Below are positions 6,033 through 12,556 of a stretch of 22,012 bases of DNA, piece by piece. Made by a program: the position numbers and the translations under genes. Position 1 is the first letter of the stretch; each line of letters begins with the position of its first letter. The stretch is from the IMG/VR virus record IMGVR_UViG_3300037110_000322, positions 1 through 22,012 of that record; one strand, 5' to 3'. The notes under the pieces are model-generated. The model ran no database searches and was not told the DNA's origin. It saw nothing but the letters and a program-made list of their open reading frames with translations. Origin of the DNA: a virus.

Positions 6033-7724
6033 ATGGCATTTACTGAAGCTTGGCAACAAGACGAATTTTTGAGGTGTGCGAGGAGTTTCGAGTATTGTTC
6101 CAGCAAATACTTTGAGATTCGGAGCATTGAAGAGGGGGCTATCAAATTCAACATGTACCCATTCCAAAAGCGGGTATTGCACGAGTTTGAGTCGCATAGA
6201 TTCAACATTTTGCGAAAGTTCCGGCAGGCCGGGCTCACTACCTTAGCTTGCGCCTGGGCTGTATGGCAGTGCATGTTTCGGGAGAACAAGCAGATTCTTG
6301 TAATCTCAAAAACAGACGTAGAGGCTGTTAAAGCTGGAAAGACAGCCAAACGAATCCTTGACGTGCTGAAAATGGACCACCCCTGGCTGAATCCAACTAT
6401 GGCGGCTGACAGCAAGCACATCATGACCTTCCTTGACACTCGTAGCGAATTAGAGTTCGGTGGCCCATCTCGTGCCCGTGGTCAGGCTTTGAACCTCGTT
6501 ATCATTGACGAGGCAGCGTTCATTCCCAATATGGAAGAGATTTGGGCCGACATGTATCCTACCGTCGCAACTGGTGGTAACGTCATCATAGTTTCTACGG
6601 TGAATGGTATTGGTAATTGGTACCATAAGATGTGGGTTGATGCTAAGGAAGATCGGAACAAGTTCAACGTCATTGATATTCATTATACTGAGCATCCGAA
6701 GTATCAGGCCCCAGGCTGGGCCGAGGAAGCCAAGTCTAACCTAGGGCCAAGACTATTCGCACAGGAAGTTTTAGGGTCGTTCTTAGGATCAGGCGAAACC
6801 TACATCACCCCCGAGGCCCTTACAAGGATCGAGCGAGATACCGAACATCGTAGAGTCCTCAAGAGGTTGTTCCCAGAATGGGATACGTCAGAAAGAGCTT
6901 TTGAGTTGCACGCAAAAAGCGACGACCCACTGTTGCATAAGTGGGATAAGGGAGCGTTGTGGATTTGGCAGGAGCCGCAAGAAGGTCATCAATACATCAT
7001 GGGTGTGGATGTGGCCGAAGGTCGAGGGGAGAACAACGACAATAGTGCAATTCAAGTCTTTGACATGGCGAGTATGGATCAGGTCGCCGAGTTTTGCAGC
7101 AATAAGGTGCCGCCAAATGAGTTCGCTATGGTCGTGTCCAGTATTGGGGTGTATTACAACACTGCTTTGGTGACCGTTGAGAGCGGTGGCCCTGGTTTGG
7201 CGATCTTGGACAAGTTAGAACACAACTTGTATTACGAGAACATCTATTACCATCGTAGTGGGGCGTCGGAAAAGGCTGGGGTGTCGATGAATAAATCCAG
7301 CCGGGCCGTCGTGTTAGAAGCAATGCAAAACTACTTAGAGAACAACTTGGCCCGTATTAACAGTTGCAGACTACTCCGAGAACTAGAAACCTTCCGTCTG
7401 CATGCTGACAAGAAGCGGTTTGAGGCGGAACGAGGACACCATGACGATCTCATTATGTCATTGGCAGTTGCCCTTTACGTGCGTGATCGTTACCTAAGAG
7501 ATGTCCCCGCCGGATTTGATTTGCCGGAGAACATGGCAGATTCCACTTCCAGCTATAAATATGAGAAGATCAAACGAGAGATCGAGAACTCCGGGCCGAG
7601 AGATTGGCTTGCGATGGGGGATGACGAGGAGGACTTGTCATCAAACCTTGAAGACATACTCCCAGGGGTGATCCTTCCGTATGATCGGCCGCACCATAAG
7701 CTACTTAGAGAATTTGGATGGTAA
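6033..7724 (+). CDS. terL: Terminase large subunit (T4 gp17-type), 563 aa
   Basis: This is the ATP-driven DNA-packaging motor and headful nuclease. The ATPase half has a deviant Walker A, RKFRQAGLTT, at 61-70 with the lysine at the front as in many phage terminases. Walker B VIIDEAA is at 156-162 and the coupling motif STVNG at 188-192. The nuclease half has YIMGVDVAEG with Asp325, TVESGGPG with Glu383, and HHDDLIMS with Asp471/Asp472, giving a RNase H-like acidic triad. Length fits the family (about 500-650). I preferred the ATG at 6033, which has GGAGG 4 nt upstream, over the ATG at 6015 with no such site. The next gene starts 1 nt after its stop. Confidence 0.95.
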   Translation: MAFTEAWQQDEFLRCARSFEYCSSKYFEIRSIEEGAIKFNMYPFQKRVLHEFESHRFNILRKFRQAGLTTLACAWAVWQCMFRENKQILVISKTDVEAVKAGKTAKRILDVLKMDHPWLNPTMAADSKHIMTFLDTRSELEFGGPSRARGQALNLVIIDEAAFIPNMEEIWADMYPTVATGGNVIIVSTVNGIGNWYHKMWVDAKEDRNKFNVIDIHYTEHPKYQAPGWAEEAKSNLGPRLFAQEVLGSFLGSGETYITPEALTRIERDTEHRRVLKRLFPEWDTSERAFELHAKSDDPLLHKWDKGALWIWQEPQEGHQYIMGVDVAEGRGENNDNSAIQVFDMASMDQVAEFCSNKVPPNEFAMVVSSIGVYYNTALVTVESGGPGLAILDKLEHNLYYENIYYHRSGASEKAGVSMNKSSRAVVLEAMQNYLENNLARINSCRLLRELETFRLHADKKRFEAERGHHDDLIMSLAVALYVRDRYLRDVPAGFDLPENMADSTSSYKYEKIKREIENSGPRDWLAMGDDEEDLSSNLEDILPGVILPYDRPHHKLLREFGW

Positions 7725-7725
7725 C

Positions 7726-8001
7726 ATGAAACGTAATCATATTGAAGTTGAGCAAGCGATCCAGAAAGCCATTCATTTGTGCTGGCATGACTTTGCGATG
7801 CAGGAAACAACCCAGCATCTACGTCGGGCATTGAATAGCCTTTCGGATGTCAGCCAAAGACGAAATAAGCGACAAAGCAAGATCGACGAGTATAAGGCGA
7901 TTGCAATGGAGAATCAAAAAAAATGGTGGGACCAGATTGTTGAAAACGCTAAGAAGTCAGCAGAGGTCCAGCTAGAAAGGAAGAAAGAACCAGGGTTATA
8001 G
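7726..8001 (+). CDS. Small charged helical protein, 91 aa
   Basis: The ATG at 7726 follows the terminase stop by one nucleotide, so it is probably translated by coupling. An upstream in-frame start inside terminase is less likely. The protein is basic and almost entirely helical by composition (QRRNKRQSKIDEYKAIAMEN and ENAKKSAEVQLERKKE), with two tryptophans at KKWWDQ. There is no recognised family. Its place right after the terminase suggests a packaging or head-assembly accessory protein, but that is position-based inference. Its stop overlaps the convergent gene by 6 bp. Confidence 0.7.
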   Translation: MKRNHIEVEQAIQKAIHLCWHDFAMQETTQHLRRALNSLSDVSQRRNKRQSKIDEYKAIAMENQKKWWDQIVENAKKSAEVQLERKKEPGL

Positions 8002-8595
8002 ACGAGAGCCTACTTCGCTGAATTGTTCTCTTGATTTCATCATTTGAGTTAAGTACTTCTGATATATTCGCTCTGCCTTATCTGCGATTGCTCCTTGGGC
8101 GGGAACGCATTTATCATCTGCTTCGATGGAGAAGTAAATAGGGTTCTTCAGATGCAAAGATTTAGACAAAGCTTTGGAGTGGAGATCATCCAATGTGTCA
8201 TATGTTAAAAGGAAGCTTTTAGGGGTGTTCTTTGCCATTGCTGCTAATCGTTGAAGCCTGAAAGCATAGTGGTCTAGGGCCTTCTGTGGCGGGTAGCCAT
8301 ACTCTTGGATAAGCCTCGTCATTGAATCCCTTGGTTCGTGGAGATAGTACAAGAAGAAACAGATGTTTGAAAGGTCGGTGCATTGGATTGAATGGTTATG
8401 CAGGACGAAGTCACTGACAACACGAGATTTCTTCAATTGATTACAGGCTGTTATTAGGCTGTGTAGGTCCATTGAGTTTGTGTAAACTAAGGGACTTAAG
8501 TTAAGGGAAATTTCACTGTTGGCAACCAAACCACGAATAAACGGATTGAGGTTAGCTCCGTAATGAGTTGCAACCAATAGAAAGTCTTGATGCAT
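7996..8595 (-). CDS. Putative sulfotransferase-like protein, 199 aa
   Basis: I chose the ATG at 8595 because AGGAGA lies 7 nt upstream. The layout hints at a P-loop sulfotransferase-like fold. An N-terminal strand with FLLVATHYGANLNPFIRGL could be the phosphosulfate loop region, and YYLHEPRDSMTRLIQEYGY resembles the RDP/S segment that binds the 3'-phosphate of PAPS. A canonical PKSGTT loop is missing, and the protein is shorter than typical enzymes (about 250-300). It is a single - strand gene between two + strand head genes. If real, it might modify host or phage molecules. It could equally be a diverged kinase-like or unrelated P-loop protein. Confidence 0.5.
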   Translation of the reverse strand: MHQDFLLVATHYGANLNPFIRGLVANSEISLNLSPLVYTNSMDLHSLITACNQLKKSRVVSDFVLHNHSIQCTDLSNICFFLYYLHEPRDSMTRLIQEYGYPPQKALDHYAFRLQRLAAMAKNTPKSFLLTYDTLDDLHSKALSKSLHLKNPIYFSIEADDKCVPAQGAIADKAERIYQKYLTQMMKSREQFSEVGSRL

Positions 8596-8681
8596 TGTAT
8601 CTTCTCCTGTTAACATAATAGTAAAGCTAAAGCTACATACAAATACTAAATTAAGCTAGACGATATTAAGGAAGTTGGCCG

Positions 8682-11324
8682 ATGGCAGTCCCATTTTTTT
8701 CCGACATTTATAAACTGTTCTACTACGCCACCAAACTAGGTCCGTACGAAACCGCCCATGATGACGACAACATTGAGGGCGTTGGTATCGGGTCGCCAGA
8801 TGCCAAATGGAACCTTCAGAACGCCAGTTGGGGTGGTCCCCAATCTCCGACGCTAATCCAGATCGCAGATAGTCAGGATTACATTGACCTATCAACAGTC
8901 ACCAATCGTAAGGCACGATACAAGGAATATGACCGTCTGGAAGTGGTCCCGGAGATATATACGGCCCTGAATACATTTGCTGACGAATCTTGTCTTGCAG
9001 GCGAAACCAAGATCGCTACGCCGTTCGGATTTATCTCCATCCAAGAGAAGGCGGAGACTTGCAAGGAAGGCGAACAGTTCTTAGTTTATTGTTGGGACTT
9101 TGAGAAAAACGATTTCAGTCTCGGATGGGCCTATGACCCAAGATTGGTAAAGAAGGCCGAAACCGTAGAGGTGTCTTTTGATAATGGCAAGAGCCATGTT
9201 TGCACACCAGATCATAGGTTCTTGACGCTTGATAACCAATGGGTATGTGCCGGTGATTTGCAACAAGGCATGCCACTCAAAGCATTTTACCGCCTCCCAG
9301 CTAATCCCGAAGTCACCAAAATGAAGACAAAGCAGTTCCCCCGCATCTTCACCTACAGGGATGGCTGGATGCACGAACGGCAGTTACTTGACGAGTGGAA
9401 GTCCGCTAAGCGGATTGACAAATATCAGAAACTCAACAAGATTTCAAGACACATGGCTCGGGGACTTCATAAGACTCAGTTAATCGAAGCCGCTGATATG
9501 TGGTGGAGGAGTATTGAAGGAGCGTTAAGACGAGAGGGTTTCAGTTACAGGGAGATGTTAGACCTTAATGCTAACTTCGCCAAGGAACGTACTGTTGTTC
9601 GTGTGAAGAAACATAAGGAAGTTGATGTATATGACCTCTCGGTTGAGGGCCATGAGAATTTCGCAACCGACTGCACGATAGTTCATAACTGCCAGACGAA
9701 TGACAAAGGTTATGTTTTCCAAGTCTCATGCTCTAACGAAGAGGTGAAAGAGGAGTCTGACTTCCTGGTTCATAGGCTACTTGGGATGGATGATAGGGCT
9801 TGGGGCATTGAACGAAATCTATGCAAATATGGCGACCAGTTCTTTGAGATCATTATAGACCCACAGAACCCGAAACGTGGTGTATTGAAGCTCCAAGTGC
9901 TGCCCGCCGACAGCATGTATCGCATTGAGACAGTTAAAGGTCGTCTTGTAGAGTTCCAGCAGAGTCAAGAAGGCCCAGACTATCAATCTCTATCCAGAGT
10001 TGAAATTACAAGGGCCTCCGAATCAGAATTGATGCAAGCCACAGCCTTGCGGTTCCACCCGGAACAGGTGGTTCATGCTAAGATTGGAGATGATCGTAAG
10101 ACCTTCTATCCGTATGGCATATCAATGATTGAGGCTGCGAAGGGTCCGGCTAACCAACTCCGTCTTATGGAAGATGCCATGTTAGTCTATAGATTAACAC
10201 GAGCCCCCGAACGAAGAGTCTTTTATATCGATGTTGGTCAAATTGCCCCTAATAGAGCAGAGGCAATGCTAGACCGATTGAAAGACCAGTTCCGTAAGAA
10301 GAAGGTGTTCAGCAATGGACCGGGTGGCTCCAAGCCAGGGGCTTCGGGAGTCGAAGAACGTTGGAACCCGATCCCGCCAGACGAAGACTTCTTTATCGCT
10401 ATGCGGCCAAATAGCCAGACTCGTATTGATACGTTGCCTGGGGCCGAGAACTTGGGTGAGATTGATGATGCGCTTTACTTCCGCCAGAGATTATTCACAG
10501 CCTTACAGTTCCCCAAGAACTACTTAACTAACGAAGACGCACAAGCTACGAAGCTAACGCTATCGCAGCAAGACGTTCGCTTCGCAAGGCTCATCGAACG
10601 TCTGCAAAAACCGTTTGCTCGGGCTGTTCAGGATGTAGTTTTGCGGCACTTGAAGCTACGAGGGTATCCGCAAGAGGCATTTGCCGACCTTGAAATCAAG
10701 ATGACACCGCCATCTGATTGGCGTCAAATTAACCGTAACGAGGTAACGGAAGTTCTTTTCAACCGTGCGGCTGCTATGAAGGGCTCAAAGTTGATGTCAG
10801 ATTATGACATTTACATGAAGATACTTGCCACGGCCTTTAACCTTGATGAACAAGAGGCTAAGGACATGATACAAAGGAACCGAGCCCAGAACATGGAGGA
10901 CTTGAAGATGCAGATCATCGGAGCGAATCCAGAGTCTCTTGGTCTTGTTCCTATGCCAGCGGACCAGGGCCAACAAATTGGTACAGGTGAGGGAGGTCCG
11001 AACCCCATGTTGTCGCCACCAGGAGCAGAGCAGCAATCGGCAAGTACGCCGGGTAGCGAACAGCCCCCAGAAGGCGCACCTCCGGGTGGCCCAGAAGGTC
11101 AAGGTGGTCCTCCACCGGGTCCGGGTGGTCCGGGCGAAGAGCCGCCACCAGATCAAGGCGCACCAGACGGTGGACAGGGTCCGAAACCAGCCCCATCACC
11201 AAAGGGAACCGCTACCAAACTTCCGAAACCATCAGATGATGACATTAAGAAGTATGACCTAACGATCACTGGTAGTAAGTATATGGACGAGGAAGAAACC
11301 GACGTGGGAGAGATTGGGGGCTAA
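8682..11324 (+). CDS. Portal protein (T4 gp20-type) interrupted by an intein, 880 aa precursor
   Basis: The portal forms the dodecameric ring at the head vertex through which DNA enters. After removing the intein (residues 104-336) the mature protein is about 647 residues, above the usual T4 size of about 520 because of a long tail. N-extein LEVVPEIYTALNTFADES joins C-extein CQTNDKGYVFQ. Typical gp20-like regions follow, including GMDDRAWGIERNLCKYGDQF, the ATALRFHPEQVVHAKIG segment and KGPANQLRLMEDAMLVYRLTRAPERRVFYIDVG. The C-terminal part (about 765-850) is strongly Pro/Gly/Gln-rich and probably disordered. AAGGAAG precedes the ATG. The stop overlaps the stop of the convergent lipase gene. 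Confidence 0.92.
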   Translation: MAVPFFSDIYKLFYYATKLGPYETAHDDDNIEGVGIGSPDAKWNLQNASWGGPQSPTLIQIADSQDYIDLSTVTNRKARYKEYDRLEVVPEIYTALNTFADESCLAGETKIATPFGFISIQEKAETCKEGEQFLVYCWDFEKNDFSLGWAYDPRLVKKAETVEVSFDNGKSHVCTPDHRFLTLDNQWVCAGDLQQGMPLKAFYRLPANPEVTKMKTKQFPRIFTYRDGWMHERQLLDEWKSAKRIDKYQKLNKISRHMARGLHKTQLIEAADMWWRSIEGALRREGFSYREMLDLNANFAKERTVVRVKKHKEVDVYDLSVEGHENFATDCTIVHNCQTNDKGYVFQVSCSNEEVKEESDFLVHRLLGMDDRAWGIERNLCKYGDQFFEIIIDPQNPKRGVLKLQVLPADSMYRIETVKGRLVEFQQSQEGPDYQSLSRVEITRASESELMQATALRFHPEQVVHAKIGDDRKTFYPYGISMIEAAKGPANQLRLMEDAMLVYRLTRAPERRVFYIDVGQIAPNRAEAMLDRLKDQFRKKKVFSNGPGGSKPGASGVEERWNPIPPDEDFFIAMRPNSQTRIDTLPGAENLGEIDDALYFRQRLFTALQFPKNYLTNEDAQATKLTLSQQDVRFARLIERLQKPFARAVQDVVLRHLKLRGYPQEAFADLEIKMTPPSDWRQINRNEVTEVLFNRAAAMKGSKLMSDYDIYMKILATAFNLDEQEAKDMIQRNRAQNMEDLKMQIIGANPESLGLVPMPADQGQQIGTGEGGPNPMLSPPGAEQQSASTPGSEQPPEGAPPGGPEGQGGPPPGPGGPGEEPPPDQGAPDGGQGPKPAPSPKGTATKLPKPSDDDIKKYDLTITGSKYMDEEETDVGEIGG
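8991..9689 (+). other. Mini-intein inside the portal, 233 aa
   Basis: Residues 104-336 of the portal precursor have all the expected splicing blocks. Block A starts with Cys: CLAGETKIATPFGFISI. Block B is SHVCTPDHRFLT with the conserved T-x-x-H. Block F is DVYDLSVEGHENFAT. Block G is TIVHN, followed by the +1 Cys of the C-extein. Self-splicing would excise this segment and ligate the exteins. The roughly 95 residues between the splicing halves have no LAGLIDADG or HNH pattern; they are basic and helical with several Trp and Arg, so the homing nuclease has been lost or replaced. Boundaries are firm to the residue. Confidence 0.93.
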
Positions 11325-11977
11325 GCCTCTAACGCCTGGATGTAGTTTGCTACTTCGTGATCGGTGAAAGACCACAAGCCCCACGATTGGTCTCCCAAGG
11401 CTATCGCCTTACTGACATGCCTCCAGCCAAATATAGCTGGGGGCATACAAGGGATAAAATCATGCTCATAAACATAGCGTGAAACGTTTCCACACTTAGT
11501 TTTGAAAGCATTGGCGAAAGCGGCATTACCGCATCTCGGCGAGCCAAATGTGCAGAGCCCGGCTATCGGATGGTTGTGTGCAAGACAGTCGGCCGTAGCT
11601 ATTGTGGCTAAAGCCCCACCAAGACTATGCCCACAAAACCATAAGGGTTTTCTTCTTTGTAAGACTGCGATTTTTAATGTGGGCCAAAATTGGTGTAAAG
11701 CATCCGAAAAACCATCATGAACCTTGCCGCCGAGCCGATTGGGACTCATAGTGGCATTCAAATCAGTAAGTAGATCGCATGGGCAATCCGTCCCTCTGAA
11801 ACAAACCACTACATCTGTATCCGTTTCGGCTATGAACCCGGCAGGAGCAGGGCTCTCTTTCCCCATGAAGTAAAAGGTGTGAAAGCCGTAGCTAGAACAG
11901 CTTGCTTTGATATTAGCACTTTGATCGTATGCAATGTTGGAAATCTTAGCCAGTGTCAAAGCGTTGATGGTGGTCAT
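11321..11977 (-). CDS. Class 3 (alpha/beta-hydrolase) lipase, 218 aa
   Basis: The ATG at 11977 gives a protein with the lipase_3 layout. CFRGTD (oxyanion region) is near residue 59 and VHDGFSDAL near 86. The nucleophile elbow GHSLGGA has Ser118. TFGSPRCGN follows, then RYVYEHDFIPCMPP with the probable catalytic Asp, and FTDHEVANY with the probable His. These enzymes hydrolyse triglycerides or other esters. No signal peptide is visible, so it would act in the cytoplasm or be released at lysis. An upstream start at 12064 would cross the terminator at 11999-12033 and is rejected. There is no Shine-Dalgarno site; a TATTAT motif lies directly before the ATG. Confidence 0.88.
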   Translation of the reverse strand: MTTINALTLAKISNIAYDQSANIKASCSSYGFHTFYFMGKESPAPAGFIAETDTDVVVCFRGTDCPCDLLTDLNATMSPNRLGGKVHDGFSDALHQFWPTLKIAVLQRRKPLWFCGHSLGGALATIATADCLAHNHPIAGLCTFGSPRCGNAAFANAFKTKCGNVSRYVYEHDFIPCMPPAIFGWRHVSKAIALGDQSWGLWSFTDHEVANYIQALEA

Positions 11978-11998
11978 ATAATAGATATCTGTACGCAC

Positions 11999-12033
11999 AA
12001 AAAAAAGCCTTGGCAATGCCAAGGCTTTTTTTT
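11999..12033. terminator. Bidirectional intrinsic terminator
   Basis: A perfect 16-bp inverted repeat (AAAAAAAAGCCTTGGC and its complement) with loop AAT has A- and T-runs at both ends. It sits after the acidic protein gene (- strand, ends 12048) and directly before the lipase gene on the same strand, so the lipase needs its own promoter in the 21 bp left between them or must rely on read-through. Confidence 0.93.
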
Positions 12034-12047
12034 GTTTTGTGTTAACA

Positions 12048-12410
12048 CTACTGATCGCCGCCAAACATACCTTCTGGGGAATCGGCCTTCGGTCTTTGGG
12101 ATAGGTTGCTCATAGGAGCCCCCTCTTGTTCCTCGTTCCCCGGCTTCTGATTCGGGTTCTCGTCTCCCAGACCCTTTTCTCTCATCTCCAAGGCTTTCTT
12201 TGCTAGCTCGATGATCTCTTCAAGAGCGGCAGCGAGGTCAGCATTTGGGTCTTCCTTATCAGGATCAACTTGGAATGTCCCTGGTTGCATTGGGTCTGGG
12301 CCAACATCCTGTGAGTTGCGTTGTTGGTCCATCTCTTCAACAAAGGTATCGAAGCCGAGGATTCCCTTATGGGACTGAATGCGACGGGTATGGGGTAGAG
12401 CGTATCTCAT
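12048..12410 (-). CDS. Small acidic Pro/Gly/Gln-rich protein, 120 aa
   Basis: The ATG at 12410 is preceded by AAGGA about 7 nt upstream, and farther up by TATATAAA, a possible -10 element. The basic N-terminus (MRYALPHTRRIQSHKG) is followed by an acidic helical segment with DLAAALEEIIELAKKALEMREKG (split here for length: DLAAALEEIIELAKK then ALEMREKG), and then a disordered tail rich in Pro, Asn, Gln and Gly ending MFGGDQ. No family is recognised. It ends in the terminator at 11999-12033. The disordered tail is similar in style to the portal C-terminus, which may only reflect composition. Confidence 0.65.
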   Translation of the reverse strand: MRYALPHTRRIQSHKGILGFDTFVEEMDQQRNSQDVGPDPMQPGTFQVDPDKEDPNADLAAALEEIIELAKKALEMREKGLGDENPNQKPGNEEQEGAPMSNLSQRPKADSPEGMFGGDQ

Positions 12411-12556
12411 GTTATGTTCCTTATTTCACTGATTTCTTTATATACGGAGACAGTTAACAAAAATAACTGATCTCGTCTACATATCCTTACAGCTAATTTG
12501 CTGGGATAAATTAACAACCCAAGATAATAACAAATCACTAATCAGGAGAACCGCAT
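12411..12556. promoter_or_regulatory. Divergent control region with hairpin
   Basis: This 146-bp gap separates the acidic protein (-) from the core-like protein (+). CAGTTA at 12451-12456 is matched by TAACTG at 12464-12469, and flanking GAGA/TCTC extends the stem with one bulged base, which could be an operator or leader hairpin. AATCAGGAGAACC just before the ATG at 12557 is a strong ribosome site. AT-rich GATAAA and GATAAT boxes lie between but no clear -35 partner is seen. Confidence 0.35.

Noticed and set aside
6213-6242. Apparent loss of the Walker A lysine (GLTT) in terminase
   Set aside because: Many phage terminases have the lysine or arginine at the front of this loop; RKFRQAGLTT fits that variant, so the enzyme is probably active.
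9300-9600. A hidden LAGLIDADG or HNH endonuclease within the intein
   Set aside because: No such motif could be found on reading the residues; only a basic helical stretch is present.
10797-11262. Several open frames on both strands over the portal tail
   Set aside because: They arise from the GC-rich repetitive Pro/Gly codons of the portal C-terminus and have repetitive, implausible translations.
12000-12064. An upstream start for the lipase at 12064
   Set aside because: It would place the terminator hairpin inside the coding region and add a poly-Lys/Leu extension with no family match.
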